Below are positions 26,570-36,372 of a DNA stretch of 64,000 nucleotides, in pieces (position 1 is the first letter of the stretch; every line of letters begins with the position of its first letter). This DNA is from Candidatus Kurthia intestinigallinarum (lineage in GTDB: Bacteria; Bacillota; Bacilli; Bacillales_A; Planococcaceae), in contig NZ_JTFC01000003.1 in NCBI RefSeq assembly GCF_003991225.1, positions 1 through 64,000 of the forward strand. The letters run 5' to 3'. The notes beneath the pieces were generated by a model. That model was not told the DNA's origin. It worked only from the letters and a program-made list of their open reading frames with translations, and searched no databases. The position numbers and the translations under genes are program-made.

Positions 26570-27196
26570 TTAACGGGAAAAAATATTTCTCAAATAATAC
26601 ACAAGGCTTAATAACTCGCGGAATAAGTTAATAAAATCTAAATATAGATCCAGTGCAACAAGTGGCACATCTTCATCAGTAATCGTTTGATGACGAATTT
26701 GGTTCATATCATATAGTGTATAAGTGACAAATAATAGAACGCCAATAGCACTTGCGATTACCATAATAATATCACTAAAGCCTACAAAAATTGAAAGAAT
26801 TGAGAAAATAATAACCCCTATTAAAATGATGAATAAAAACTTACCCCATCCAGCTAAATTTGCTTTCAAATTATAACCAATGAAACCTACGATAATAAAA
26901 ATAGCAGCTGTCGTACCAAAGATGACTAACACTAATCCGCCACCTAAAGCGCCCATATAAAAGTTTAATAAACTATATAATGTAATCCCTGTTAGTAACG
27001 CAAAAATTGACGATAACCACTTACTCATACGACGAGCTGTACGACTGAACATAAAGATAATCAAAATAATAATTGTCGAAATTGAAATCGGCAATACAAG
27101 TGCTGGTGGAATAAATACGCCAATGAATAGGCCTACTGCAGTTAGTACCCATAAGATTGTAAAGAACCGTAGTACTTTACCAAATTGTGAATCCAT
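26570..27196 (-). CDS. Bax inhibitor-1 (TMBIM) family membrane protein
   Basis: 208 residues, almost all hydrophobic with about seven transmembrane helices. The C-terminal signature ALDLYLDFINLFRELLSLVY is typical of BI-1/YetJ proteins, some of which form pH-sensitive calcium leaks. The function here is inferred from the family only. ATG with AGGAGA 8 bases upstream. Downstream of leuS but separated from it by a strong terminator. Confidence 0.82.
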   Translation of the reverse strand: MDSQFGKVLRFFTILWVLTAVGLFIGVFIPPALVLPISISTIIILIIFMFSRTARRMSKWLSSIFALLTGITLYSLLNFYMGALGGGLVLVIFGTTAAIFIIVGFIGYNLKANLAGWGKFLFIILIGVIIFSILSIFVGFSDIIMVIASAIGVLLFVTYTLYDMNQIRHQTITDEDVPLVALDLYLDFINLFRELLSLVYYLRNIFSR

Positions 27197-27265
27197 CTAA
27201 ATCTCTCCTAATAAAATGTCTTTGTTTATTATACGTTCGATTACTTAAATAGTTTCATTTCATAC

Positions 27266-27303
27266 AAAAAGAGCTTAAGGCATGTATGTCTTAAGCTCTT
27301 TTT
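27266..27303. terminator. Terminator after leuS
   Basis: AAAAAGAGCTTAAG / CTTAAGCTCTTTTT, 14-bp perfect stem with a ten-base loop. Confidence 0.9.
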
Positions 27304-27308
27304 ATTAT

Positions 27309-29726
27309 TTATTTTGCTACGATGTTCACTAATTTACCTGGAACAGCAATAACTTTTTTCACATCTTTACCGTCAATTTGTTCTTTAACCGTTTCATCTG
27401 CAAGTGCGATTTGTTCTAAATCTTCACGAGTCGCATCTTTCGCTACCATTAATTTTGCACGAACTTTACCATTAACTTGAACAACGATTTCAACTTCATC
27501 ATCTACAAGTTTTGATTCGTCAAATGTTGGCCACGCTGCATACGTAATTGTTTCCGTATGACCTAGTTTTGTCCAAAGTTCTTCTGCTATGTGTGGCGCG
27601 ATTGGTGATAACATTTTTACGAAGCCTTCTGCGTAAGCAGTTGGTACAACGTCTGCTTTATAACAATCGTTAATAAATACCATCATTTGAGAAATTGATG
27701 TATTGAAACGGATATGTTCATTGTTATCTGTTACTTTTTGAACCGTTTGGTTATAAACTTTTTCTAATGTTGTATCTGTAGAATCTTGAACTTTTGAAGA
27801 TAATTCGCCTGTTTCTTCATTAACGAATAAACGCCATACGCGGTCTAAGAAGCGACGTGCGCCATCTAAGCCGTTTTCAGACCAAGGAATTGATGCTTCA
27901 AGTGGTCCCATGAACATTTCGTATAAACGAAGTGTATCAGCACCATGTGACTCGATGATATCATCAGGATTTACAACATTACCTTTTGATTTCGACATTT
28001 TTTCATTACCTTCACCAAGAATCATTCCTTGGTTAAATAATTTTTGGAATGGCTCTTTTGTTGGTACAACGCCTAGGTCATAAAGCACTTTATGCCAGAA
28101 ACGAGCATATAATAAGTGAAGAACAGCATGTTCTTGACCACCGATATAAATATCAACTGGTAACCAACGTTTTAGGAGCTCTGGATCTGCGATTGCTTCT
28201 GTATTATGTGGATCAATATAGCGTAAGAAGTACCATGAAGAACCTGCCCATTGTGGCATTGTATTTGTTTCACGGCGACCTTTCATACCTGTTTCAGGGT
28301 CTACAACATTTACCCAATCTGCAACGTTTGCAAGTGGTGATTCACCTGTACCTGATGGATGGATATTATCTATTTTTGGAAGTTCAAGTGGTAATTGGTC
28401 TTCTGGAACAGTTGAGATTGAGCCATCTTCCCAGTGAATCACAGGGATTGGTTCGCCCCAGTAACGTTGACGAGAGAATAACCAGTCACGTAGACGATAA
28501 GATACTTTTTTCTCGCCGACTTTATTTTCTTCAAGCCATGCGATTGCTTTTGAAATTCCCTCTTCTTTACCTAGACCATCTAAGAAATCCGAGTTGATGT
28601 GCTGACCATCTTCAGTGAATGCTGCTTCTTCTACATTGCCGCCTTCAAGTACTGGGATGATTGGTAATTCGAATTTTTTAGCAAACTCATAGTCACGTTC
28701 ATCATGCGCTGGAACGGCCATAATAGCACCTGTACCGTAAGTAGCTAATACATAGTCAGCAATCCAGATTGGCACTTCTTTGCCGTTAATTGGATTAATT
28801 GCATAAGCACCTGTGAATACGCCTGATTTTGTTTTCGCTAAATCTGTACGTTCTAGGTCTGATTTCATTTTCACTTCATCTAAATAAGCGGTAACAGCTG
28901 CTTGTTGTTCAACTGTTGTAATTTTTGATACTAGTTCATGTTCTGGTGCTAATACTGTATATGTTGCACCGAATAATGTATCAGGACGTGTTGTAAACAC
29001 TGTGAATTTATCGCCTGTAGAAGAAACTGTGAAATCAACTTCAGCACCTTCGGAACGACCAATCCAGTGACGTTGCATATCTTTAATATTTTCTGGCCAA
29101 TCAACATCTTCAAGGTCATCGATTAAACGATCTGCATAAGCTGTAATTTTAAGCATCCATTGTTTCATTGGGCGGCGTTCTACTGGGTGACCACCACGCT
29201 CTGATTTACCATCGATCACTTCTTCATTAGCAAGTACTGTGCCAAGTGCCGGGCACCAGTTTACAGCTACTTCATCAATATAAGCTAAGCCTTTATTGTA
29301 AAGTTGGATGAAAATCCATTGTGTCCATTTGTAGTAAGAAGGGTCTGTTGTATTGATTTCGCGATCCCAGTCATAGCTAAAACCAAGTTCTTGGATTTGA
29401 CGCTTGAATGTCGCGATATTTTTTAATGTAAATTCGGCTGGGTCATTCCCAGTATCAAGTGCATATTGTTCCGCTGGAAGACCAAATGCATCCCATCCCA
29501 TTGGGTGAAGTACATTGTATCCTTGCATACGTTTGAAGCGAGATAAAATATCTGTCGCTGTATAGCCTTCAGGGTGTCCTACATGAAGACCTGCACCTGA
29601 TGGATACGGGAACATATCTAATGCATAGAATTTTGGTTTTTCTGGTTCATTTGTTGTTTTGAATGTTTTATTATCATCCCAAACTTTTTGCCATTTCTTT
29701 TCAATTTCTTTATGGTTGAAACTCAA
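27309..29726 (-). CDS. leuS: Leucyl-tRNA synthetase
   Basis: Class I aminoacyl-tRNA synthetase, 805 residues, normal for Bacillus LeuS. The HIGH motif is HVGH (48-51) and the KMSKS motif is KMSKS (about 575). The CP1 editing domain lies between them (with [11 protein letters not shown]-like [11 protein letters not shown]) and the anticodon-binding and C-terminal domains follow. The start is TTG 29726, 8 bases behind AGGAGG. It is controlled by a leucine T-box directly upstream. Confidence 0.98.
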   Translation of the reverse strand: MSFNHKEIEKKWQKVWDDNKTFKTTNEPEKPKFYALDMFPYPSGAGLHVGHPEGYTATDILSRFKRMQGYNVLHPMGWDAFGLPAEQYALDTGNDPAEFTLKNIATFKRQIQELGFSYDWDREINTTDPSYYKWTQWIFIQLYNKGLAYIDEVAVNWCPALGTVLANEEVIDGKSERGGHPVERRPMKQWMLKITAYADRLIDDLEDVDWPENIKDMQRHWIGRSEGAEVDFTVSSTGDKFTVFTTRPDTLFGATYTVLAPEHELVSKITTVEQQAAVTAYLDEVKMKSDLERTDLAKTKSGVFTGAYAINPINGKEVPIWIADYVLATYGTGAIMAVPAHDERDYEFAKKFELPIIPVLEGGNVEEAAFTEDGQHINSDFLDGLGKEEGISKAIAWLEENKVGEKKVSYRLRDWLFSRQRYWGEPIPVIHWEDGSISTVPEDQLPLELPKIDNIHPSGTGESPLANVADWVNVVDPETGMKGRRETNTMPQWAGSSWYFLRYIDPHNTEAIADPELLKRWLPVDIYIGGQEHAVLHLLYARFWHKVLYDLGVVPTKEPFQKLFNQGMILGEGNEKMSKSKGNVVNPDDIIESHGADTLRLYEMFMGPLEASIPWSENGLDGARRFLDRVWRLFVNEETGELSSKVQDSTDTTLEKVYNQTVQKVTDNNEHIRFNTSISQMMVFINDCYKADVVPTAYAEGFVKMLSPIAPHIAEELWTKLGHTETITYAAWPTFDESKLVDDEVEIVVQVNGKVRAKLMVAKDATREDLEQIALADETVKEQIDGKDVKKVIAVPGKLVNIVAK

Positions 29727-29756
29727 AGTAATTGCCTCCTTTTATGTTTTAAACGT

Positions 29757-29995
29757 AAAAAAAGCTGCCATCCCTCATAGAAAGGGACGACAGCATAACG
29801 CTACCGCGGTACCACCCAAATTAGTGTACTCACTCAACTTGAACCCTTAACGCGGACAGACGACGCTGGTTAATTTACGTTCACCAATGTGACTCCAAGG
29901 CGAGTTCTGTTAATTCATCTACTAGTTTCCACCAACCACTAGCTCTCTATTAGTAATCCTTAACGTACTATTCCTCTTCAATGTCATATCATATT
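29757..29995 (-). promoter_or_regulatory. Leucine T-box leader of leuS
   Basis: The T-box sequence GGGTGGTACCGCG lies at 29805-29817 (minus). Stem I features are upstream, and a CUC leucine specifier at 29902-29904 in the GAACUCGCC context agrees with the downstream gene. The terminator is GCTGTCGTCCCT / AGGGATGGCAGC (29764-29794) plus seven T. Uncharged tRNA-Leu is expected to stabilise the antiterminator. Confidence 0.95.
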
Positions 29996-30001
29996 GCACT
30001 C

Positions 30002-30030
30002 ATTGTACTTGAATTGTTGTACATTGACAA
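30002..30030 (-). promoter_or_regulatory. leuS promoter
   Basis: TTGTCA (30025-30030), 17-bp spacer and TACAAT (30002-30007) on the minus strand, just ahead of the T-box. Confidence 0.8.
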
Positions 30031-30054
30031 GAGATTACGCTATTTTTAGAATTT

Positions 30055-31221
30055 TTATATCTTTTTCTTTAGCGGCAAATGATACAGTGAATAAGGAATA
30101 ATCGACACAGCCAAAATAATCATTAAGAAGTAAAATGTGAACTGCATCCCATAAATTTCTGCCAATAAACCACCGGCTACTGGTCCAATCATTTTTCCAA
30201 GTGTATTAAAGGAGTTGATAAGACCTTGGTAAAACCCATCTCGTCCAGGTGGCGCTAATGTACTAACAATCGTTGGCACAGTTGGCCAGACGAACATTTC
30301 ACCAAACGTTAAAATAATCATTGCAACTAAAAACATTCTAAAATTTTCTGCAAAGGTCAATACATAGAAAGATAAGATAAAGATTAAAACACCTGTCACA
30401 ATCATTATTTGATAGCGGTCACCTAGTCGTTTAATTAATGGATTAATAAGCGGCTGTCCCGCTACAATTAACAATCCATTTACCGTCCAGAGCAAGCTAT
30501 ATTGATTTAACGAAATGCCTATTTCTTGTGTGTATGCTGAAATCGTTGTTGTCCATTGTGTGTAAACTGCCCACCCAAGCATATATCCAATCCCTAAAAT
30601 ACATAGCGCATAAAGACTCGATTTATCTTTAATTTGTTTCCCTTCGCTAATGACATTAGATGGTGCAATACCATAGCCTTGTGGAATTGTTTTATATGAG
30701 AAAGCAATTGCAAAAAAGACAATGTACATCATTAAATTCGCAATGAAAATATAATCAAAACTATAATTTGCAATGACGCCAGCTAACGCAGGACCAAATG
30801 CCACACCTAAATTTTGCGCTAAATATATCGCATTAAATCCTCGACGTCCTCCCTCAGGCCAAGCTGTACCAACCATCGCGAACATACACGGAAAAATCAT
30901 TCCCCCGGTAAAACCAATCAATGCTAAAAACCAAATATAATGCGGCCAGCCATGCCAAATCGTTAAGCCCGCTAAGCCGATAATTGTTAAAATTGACGCC
31001 ACCATAATTGTCCGAAAGCCACCTAAGCGGTCAAATAAAAAACCCCCGAGTAAATTCCCAACAACACCCGCCGCAGCGTTTGCCATTAAGACAAGCCCTG
31101 CAGTAGACAATGATTGCCCAAGCTCCTCATGCATATAAATTGTATTTAACGGCCATAGAAACGAATTGCCGACCGTATTGACAACCATACCGATTATAAG
31201 GAACCATACGCTTTTTGGCAT
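30055..31221 (-). CDS. Major facilitator superfamily transporter
   Basis: 388 residues with about 12 transmembrane helices, the MFS loop GGFLFDRLGGFRT between helices 2 and 3, and a related loop KRLGDRY between helices 8 and 9. The overall look is that of multidrug or sugar efflux permeases; the substrate is unknown. The start is ATG 31221 (MPKSVWFLIIG), 7 bases behind AGGAGG; the frame extends upstream without a ribosome site. Its stop lies only 25 bases before the leuS -35, and no terminator separates them. Confidence 0.85.
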   Translation of the reverse strand: MPKSVWFLIIGMVVNTVGNSFLWPLNTIYMHEELGQSLSTAGLVLMANAAAGVVGNLLGGFLFDRLGGFRTIMVASILTIIGLAGLTIWHGWPHYIWFLALIGFTGGMIFPCMFAMVGTAWPEGGRRGFNAIYLAQNLGVAFGPALAGVIANYSFDYIFIANLMMYIVFFAIAFSYKTIPQGYGIAPSNVISEGKQIKDKSSLYALCILGIGYMLGWAVYTQWTTTISAYTQEIGISLNQYSLLWTVNGLLIVAGQPLINPLIKRLGDRYQIMIVTGVLIFILSFYVLTFAENFRMFLVAMIILTFGEMFVWPTVPTIVSTLAPPGRDGFYQGLINSFNTLGKMIGPVAGGLLAEIYGMQFTFYFLMIILAVSIIPYSLYHLPLKKKI

Positions 31222-31256
31222 ATGAAACCCTCCTATAAACAAATTAAATCCTCGCA

Positions 31257-31286
31257 ATCATAACAAAAGTCTATATAAATTGACAA
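31257..31286 (-). promoter_or_regulatory. Promoter of the MFS gene
   Basis: TTGTCA (31281-31286), 18-bp spacer and TATGAT (31257-31262) on the minus strand. Confidence 0.6.
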
Positions 31287-31383
31287 TGCATGTTTTTGAA
31301 ACTCCTACTTTCGTCCGAGTAGAAAGTGGTCGTCTGACATCGCCTCACATGATACAATGAGTTGTTGAGGAGTGAAATAAGAA

Positions 31384-32355
31384 ATGACAGAAACAAATCC
31401 AACAGAATTTCCTTTCCCTTCGGATGGAAAACGTTATTATACATGGAATCGCTACTTACGCGATGAATTCGGCTGTAAAGTTTATAAAGTCGCGCTAGAT
31501 GCCGGCTTTGATTGTCCAAACCGTGACGGCACCGTAGCATTTGGTGGCTGTACGTTTTGTTCAGCAGCGGGTTCAGGTGACTTTGCGGGTGACCGTGTTG
31601 ACCCAATTCCTGTTCAATTTGCTACAATTAAAGAACGTATGCAGCATAAATGGAAAGATGGTAAAACAATGGCCTACTTCCAAGCTTACACAAATACGCA
31701 TGCCCCGCTTCCTGTATTGAAAGAAAAATTTGAAGCGGCTCTTGCTTGTGAAGGTGTAATGGGCTTAAGCATTGCTACACGTCCAGACTGTTTACCTGAT
31801 GACGTTGTGGAATATTTAGCTGAACTAAATGAGCGCACATACTTATGGGTAGAACTAGGCCTACAAACGATTCATGAAAAAACAGCTAATTTAATTAACC
31901 GTGCACATGACTTCCAGACATATGTAGAAGGCGTGGAAAAACTGCGTAAACATGGTGTTCGTGTATGTACACATATTATTAACGGTCTTCCACTAGAGGA
32001 CTATGACATGATGCTTGAGACAGCACGCGTAGCTGGGCAGCTTGATGTACAAGCCATTAAAATTCATTTACTTCATTTATTAAAAGGCACACCACTTGTA
32101 AAACAATACGAAAAAGGGCAACTTGAATTAATGGAAAAAGATGCATATATTCAATTAGTAGCAGACCAATTAGAGTTAATCCCACCAGAAATGGTCGTAC
32201 AACGTATTACTGGTGATGGCCCGATTGATTTAATGGTCGGTCCAATGTGGTCAGTGAATAAATGGGAAGTTTTAAATGGAATTGATGCTGAGTTAGCTAA
32301 TCGTAATAGCTGGCAAGGTAAATTATATAAGAAAGAAGAAGTGACAACTCGATGA
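31384..32355 (+). CDS. ytqA: Radical SAM protein YtqA (TIGR01212 family)
   Basis: 323 residues. The iron-sulphur cluster cysteines are in the segment FDCPNRDGTVAFGGCTFCSA, the spaced Cys arrangement of the YhcC/YtqA group. It contains LWVELGLQT and a C-terminal LMVGPMWS block conserved in the family. The substrate is unknown; an RNA modification role is possible. ATG about 11 bases behind GAGGAG; an extended -10 TGA-TACAAT lies upstream. It overlaps ytqB by four bases. Confidence 0.92.
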   Translation: MTETNPTEFPFPSDGKRYYTWNRYLRDEFGCKVYKVALDAGFDCPNRDGTVAFGGCTFCSAAGSGDFAGDRVDPIPVQFATIKERMQHKWKDGKTMAYFQAYTNTHAPLPVLKEKFEAALACEGVMGLSIATRPDCLPDDVVEYLAELNERTYLWVELGLQTIHEKTANLINRAHDFQTYVEGVEKLRKHGVRVCTHIINGLPLEDYDMMLETARVAGQLDVQAIKIHLLHLLKGTPLVKQYEKGQLELMEKDAYIQLVADQLELIPPEMVVQRITGDGPIDLMVGPMWSVNKWEVLNGIDAELANRNSWQGKLYKKEEVTTR

Positions 32356-32960
32356 AGCTAGAACGCGTATTGGACTACGCGAAAACATTGCTACGTAAAT
32401 CTATTGATTTTGGAGATGTCGCGATTGATGCGACAGCTGGAAACGGCCATGACACACTATATTTAACAGAGCTTGTTGGTGACACAGGTCACGTCTTTGC
32501 ATTTGATGTGCAACAACAGGCACTAGATGCAACAGCAGATCGCCTGAAAGAACATGGTGTATTTGAACGCACAACACTTATTTTAGATGGCCATGAAAAT
32601 ATCGCAACCTATGTAGATGAACGAATTGGTGGCGCTATTTTCAATTTAGGCTATTTACCTGGTGCTGATCATACTGTAACAACACATGGTCAAACTACAA
32701 TTCAAGCCATTGATGAAATGCTTGAAATGATGAAAATAGGCGGCATCATTGTACTTGTTGTCTATCATGGGCATGAAGGCGGTAAAGAAGAACGTGATGA
32801 CGTGTTAACATATGTTGAATCTTTATCTCAAAAACAAGTTCATGTATTACGTTATGATTTTTTAAATCAAAAAAATGACCCACCATTTATTTTGGCGTTA
32901 GAAAAAGTAAAACCGTACACAAAAATGAACGCTACTGAAAAACAAAGCGTTATACAATAG
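32352..32960 (+). CDS. ytqB: Class I SAM-dependent methyltransferase YtqB
   Basis: 202 residues with the SAM motif I variant AIDATAGNGHDTLYL and an FAFDVQ acidic loop. The NLGYLPGADHT segment is characteristic of the YtqB rRNA-methylase-like family. It probably methylates RNA or a small molecule; the substrate is unproven. The start codon overlaps the ytqA stop (ATGA), making a two-gene operon as in B. subtilis. Confidence 0.92.
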   Translation: MKLERVLDYAKTLLRKSIDFGDVAIDATAGNGHDTLYLTELVGDTGHVFAFDVQQQALDATADRLKEHGVFERTTLILDGHENIATYVDERIGGAIFNLGYLPGADHTVTTHGQTTIQAIDEMLEMMKIGGIIVLVVYHGHEGGKEERDDVLTYVESLSQKQVHVLRYDFLNQKNDPPFILALEKVKPYTKMNATEKQSVIQ

Positions 32961-32970
32961 TATAGTATAG

Positions 32971-33006
32971 AAAAAAGAGGCTAGGATTTAATCCCAGCCT
33001 CTTTTT
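32971..33006. terminator. Terminator between ytqB and alsT
   Basis: AGAGGCTaGGAT / ATCCcAGCCTCT with one mismatch and T-runs, between convergent genes. Confidence 0.85.
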
Positions 33007-33011
33007 ATTCA

Positions 33012-34451
33012 TTATTTCTTTTTCATCCAGAAATCTGCATTTTTAATGCCTAATTCCTCAGGATTAAAGACAGGATTTTTTCCGGCTTTCTTTTGTCGTT
33101 CATAGTCTTTTAGTGCAATTAATGCTGGTTTCACTAAAAATAGTAAGCCAATCACATTGACCCAAACCATGATACCTAAGCCGATATCACCTAGCGTCCA
33201 AGCAGATTCAGATGGACGAACAGCACCAAAGTAAGTAGCAAATAAAATAACAATTTGTACGAATCGAATACCTAATTTTAATTTCTTACCATCAAAAATA
33301 TACGCCATATTTGTTTCTGCAATGTAGTAATACGCCATCGTTGTTGTAAAAGCAAAGAAGAATAAAGCGAATGCAACGAAAATTGTACCAAAGCCTGCAA
33401 TCGGGAAAGCTGCATCTACAGCATATTGTGTAAAGGCTGTTCCTGCTTCAACACCCGGTAAATTTTGAACGATAAATGCGCCTGTTCCTTCTCCTTCTTG
33501 CACATTGTACATACCTGTAAATAAAATCATAAATGCTGTTGCTGTACAAACGAGGAACGTATCTAAGTAAACAGAAGCCGCTTGTACTAAACCTTGTTTT
33601 ACTGGATGTGATACTTCTGCAGCAGCTGCTGGGTGAGGACCTGTACCTTGCCCGGCTTCATTCGCATAGATTCCTCGTTTAACCCCCCATGCGATTGCCG
33701 CACCTAAAATACCACCAAACATTTCATCTGCACCAAATGCGCTACGAAAAATCAAACTGAATATTGATGGCACTTGATCAATATTTAAAATAATAATAAT
33801 AACCGCAACTAAAATATAAGCAATAGCCATAAATGGTACGATAAACGATGCTGCTGCTGCAATACGTTTAACACCACCAATAATAATAAGTCCTAAAATC
33901 AAACAAACTGCTAATCCTGAAACCCAATGTGGTAACTCAAAAGCATTATACATCGCATCTGCAATCGCATTTGCTTGTACAGTTGGTTGTAGAAATGACA
34001 TCGCTACTAAAGCTGCAATAGCAAAAATCATACCTAACCATCGCTTCCCGGTAAATTTATGTATATAGAATGCTGGGCCCCCTCGGTAAACACCATTTTT
34101 TTCTTCTTTATAAATTTGAGCAAGTGTTGATTCTACATATGCTGTTGCCGCACCAAAAAATGCAATTACCCACATCCAGAAAATTGCGCCTGGACCACCA
34201 AAGGCAATGGCTGTCGCTGTACCAGCAATATTCCCTGTTCCAATACGGCCAGATAGTGCCATCGACATCGCTTGGAATGAAGAAACGCCTGCATCTGACT
34301 TTTTACCATGAAAAATTTGACCAAACATATCTTTTAAAAATCGAACTTGTACACCTTTTGTTAAAATCGTAAAAACAACACCGACTAGCATGATGCCGTA
34401 AATCATCCACGGTCCCCATAAGAGATCGTAAAGTTTATTAATAAATTCCAT
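33012..34451 (-). CDS. alsT: Sodium:alanine symporter (AGCS family)
   Basis: 479-residue integral membrane symporter with about 10-11 helices. AGCS signatures are seen: SGRIGTGNIAGTATA, FWMWVIAFFGAATAYVE and GVKRGIYANEAGQGTGPH. It takes up alanine, glycine or glutamine with sodium. ATG behind AAAGGAAAG. It is monocistronic, behind a 348-base upstream region with a cre-like site and a long dyad. Confidence 0.92.
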   Translation of the reverse strand: MEFINKLYDLLWGPWMIYGIMLVGVVFTILTKGVQVRFLKDMFGQIFHGKKSDAGVSSFQAMSMALSGRIGTGNIAGTATAIAFGGPGAIFWMWVIAFFGAATAYVESTLAQIYKEEKNGVYRGGPAFYIHKFTGKRWLGMIFAIAALVAMSFLQPTVQANAIADAMYNAFELPHWVSGLAVCLILGLIIIGGVKRIAAAASFIVPFMAIAYILVAVIIIILNIDQVPSIFSLIFRSAFGADEMFGGILGAAIAWGVKRGIYANEAGQGTGPHPAAAAEVSHPVKQGLVQAASVYLDTFLVCTATAFMILFTGMYNVQEGEGTGAFIVQNLPGVEAGTAFTQYAVDAAFPIAGFGTIFVAFALFFFAFTTTMAYYYIAETNMAYIFDGKKLKLGIRFVQIVILFATYFGAVRPSESAWTLGDIGLGIMVWVNVIGLLFLVKPALIALKDYERQKKAGKNPVFNPEELGIKNADFWMKKK

Positions 34452-34588
34452 TATGACTTTCCTTTCTCGTTGTACCTATGAAAAATTCTTTTGCTATAAC
34501 AATAAACTCATTATATAAGACAAGCATTTGAAAATAAATATCCCCGAACAATTTAAAACGCTTTCATACAAAAAAAGTACTTATTGTC

Positions 34589-34621
34589 TATTTTCTGTTC
34601 TTCTGAGAAGAACAGAAAATA
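34589..34621. other. 33-base perfect dyad upstream of alsT
   Basis: Arms TATTTTCTGTTCTTCT (34589-34604) and AGAAGAACAGAAAATA (34606-34621) are exact inverted copies around a single G. As RNA it would be a very stable hairpin, but neither side carries a proper T-run, so an operator or mRNA structure is possible. Confidence 0.6.
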
Positions 34622-34765
34622 AATATTTATGTTTTAAAAACCTTTTAATATCAAGCTTTTTACTTTTTATAGAAGTATTAATTAAAAAATGTCCTCCTTA
34701 AAAACACTTTACGTCTTATCCTATATATGACATCTGACTACCGTACAATCAAAAATAGCAAACAA

Positions 34766-34798
34766 AAAACCACCCTCTTTTTGTTTGAGGGTAGTTTT
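34766..34798 (-). terminator. Terminator after ytpA
   Basis: AAAACTACCCTC / GAGGGTGGTTTT on the minus strand (one U-G pair), nine-base loop. Confidence 0.75.
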
Positions 34799-34799
34799 A

Positions 34800-35603
34800 T
34801 TATTCTACAATATAACCAATATTTTTCAACGAATTAAAGAGAAAACTTTCTACATAACTAAACACTAATTCTCGCTCAGGCTCTAAATATAAGTCATGAT
34901 GACATTTAGGCCATTCTTTATATATGAAATCTGAAATCGGCTGCTTCAAAAGCCATTTTTTTGCATAATTTGTATCAACAACTTTATCTGCACCTGCATT
35001 CATCATTAACACAGGAATATCCGGAATACCTTTTTCAGACTGGTATAAGGCCTTCATAAAATTATGCAATTCATTATACCATTTTACCGTCACATTAGAA
35101 TTATACATAATATCATCTTTCATTTCTAAATACGCATCGTAACTTCGTGTTAGTTGCTTCACTGTAATATCATGATGGATTTTAAATCCACCTGCAATTT
35201 TGCTTAAACCTGGTACTGCATTCGACACACGTGATGGTTGATGCTGTAAATGAAACCATGCAGAAGTCAAAATTAAACCTGCTACTTCATAGCGGTATTT
35301 TTGTACAGCATATATTCCAAAAATCGCGCCCATTCCATGACCAAATAAAAATACCGGTAAGTTATAATCAAAAGCTGTCTCTATCATCAATTTCACATAC
35401 CGTTCATAGTCCTTTAACGCTTCGTCATGCACTTTTTTATGTTTGCTGTCTTCTCCATGCCCTGGAAGATCTCCAGCAATCACATGGAAGCCTCTTGAGC
35501 GTAATTCCTCAATCAGCCACGCATAACGTCTATGATGCTCATAAGCACTATGTATGACGACCGCAACACCTCGCGCTTGTCCATCAGCTTCCCATTTCCA
35601 CAT
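34800..35603 (-). CDS. ytpA: Alpha/beta hydrolase YtpA-like, nucleophile Ser replaced by Gly
   Basis: 267 residues, colinear with B. subtilis YtpA (lysophospholipase): MWKWEADG start, GDLPGHGED, ADKVVD with the acid residue, and a C-terminal KCHHDLYLEPE carrying the His. The usual GHSMGG nucleophile elbow reads GHGMGA here (codon GGA). The HG oxyanion motif near the N-terminus reads HSAYEHH. The enzyme may therefore be inactive or have another role. The start is ATG 35603, 12 bases after AAGGAG; the longer frame to 35669 has no ribosome site and family members begin at MW. Confidence 0.85.
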   Translation of the reverse strand: MWKWEADGQARGVAVVIHSAYEHHRRYAWLIEELRSRGFHVIAGDLPGHGEDSKHKKVHDEALKDYERYVKLMIETAFDYNLPVFLFGHGMGAIFGIYAVQKYRYEVAGLILTSAWFHLQHQPSRVSNAVPGLSKIAGGFKIHHDITVKQLTRSYDAYLEMKDDIMYNSNVTVKWYNELHNFMKALYQSEKGIPDIPVLMMNAGADKVVDTNYAKKWLLKQPISDFIYKEWPKCHHDLYLEPERELVFSYVESFLFNSLKNIGYIVE

Positions 35604-35726
35604 AAGATAAAATCGCTCCTTCTGTTTACTCTCTCTATTGTAACGCATAAACGCATTTAACTGTTCCAATAATACACGTAGTTTGGTACGATTAGATTAA
35701 ATTTTTACGAAATGAGGAGATTTTAT

Positions 35727-36254
35727 ATGCTATACCCATTTAAAGATAAAGAGCCAACTATCGACCCTTCCGTCTTTCTAGGTGATGGTGTTGTTATCAC
35801 AGGTGATGTAACAATCGGAAAAGATTCATCTGTTTTCTATCATACTGTTATTCGCGGTGATGTTTCTCCAACAATTATTGGTGAGCGCGTAAATATTCAA
35901 GATTTAAGTTGTCTTCATCAAAGTCCTGCACACCCATTAATTTTAGAAGATGACGTCACTATTGGGCATCAAGCTACGTTACATAGCTGTCATGTAAAAA
36001 AAGGTGCATTAATTGGCATGGCTTCAATCGTTTTAGATGGTGCTGAGATTGGGGAAGGTGCTTTTATTGGCGCAGGCAGTCTTGTCACGCAGGGTACGAA
36101 AATTCCACCTAATATGCTTGCATTTGGCCGTCCTGCTAAAGTCGTACGCGAATTAACAGAAGAAGATAAAAAAGATATGACACGCATTTTAAATGAGTAC
36201 TGTGAAAAAGGCCAATACTATAAAGCTGTACAACAAACTCCACTTTTACGTTAA
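35727..36254 (+). CDS. ytoA: Gamma-carbonic anhydrase-like hexapeptide-repeat protein YtoA
   Basis: 175 residues forming a left-handed beta-helix. Imperfect hexapeptides run from VFLGDGVVITGDVTIG to LVTQGTKIPP. His residues typical of gamma-class carbonic anhydrases are present (LHQSP, IGHQATLHSC). Carbonic anhydrase activity is often absent in such proteins, so the function is open. The start is ATG 35727 (MLYPFKDKEP), 7 bases behind GAGGAG; the earlier ATG 35712 precedes the ribosome site. Confidence 0.9.
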   Translation: MLYPFKDKEPTIDPSVFLGDGVVITGDVTIGKDSSVFYHTVIRGDVSPTIIGERVNIQDLSCLHQSPAHPLILEDDVTIGHQATLHSCHVKKGALIGMASIVLDGAEIGEGAFIGAGSLVTQGTKIPPNMLAFGRPAKVVRELTEEDKKDMTRILNEYCEKGQYYKAVQQTPLLR

Positions 36255-36271
36255 TAACCGTTTCACTAACG

Positions 36272-36307
36272 AAAAACAGGCGTCGCAAATTTGCGACGCC
36301 TGTTTTT
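36272..36307 (+). terminator. Terminator after ytoA
   Basis: AAAAACAGGCGTCGC / GCGACGCCTGTTTTTT with a six-base loop. Confidence 0.9.
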
Positions 36308-36313
36308 TATAAT

Positions 36314-36346
36314 AAAAAAGGTTGTGAGATTTCTCTCACAACCTTC
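36314..36346 (-). terminator. Terminator after the qox operon
   Basis: AAGGTTGTGAGA / TCTCACAACCTT, T-run of six on the minus strand. Confidence 0.85.
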
Positions 36347-36372
36347 TTTCGGGGAACTCAATCTTTATGGGA

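Larger units (their letters stand above)
34452..34799. other. Upstream region of alsT
   Basis: No gene. It contains a TATAAT -10 for alsT (minus strand), a cre-like sequence at 34553-34566 (TGAAAGCGTTTTAA on the minus strand, one mismatch to TGWAANCGNTNWCA), a 33-base perfect dyad at 34589-34621 and the ytpA terminator at 34766-34798. Confidence 0.5.

Noticed and set aside
32971-33006. Possible fourth copy of the dispersed element (AGAGGCTAGGAT)
   Set aside because: Only a simple terminator; it lacks the GGGRCA head, the separate inner hairpin and the TTTTATnATGC tail.
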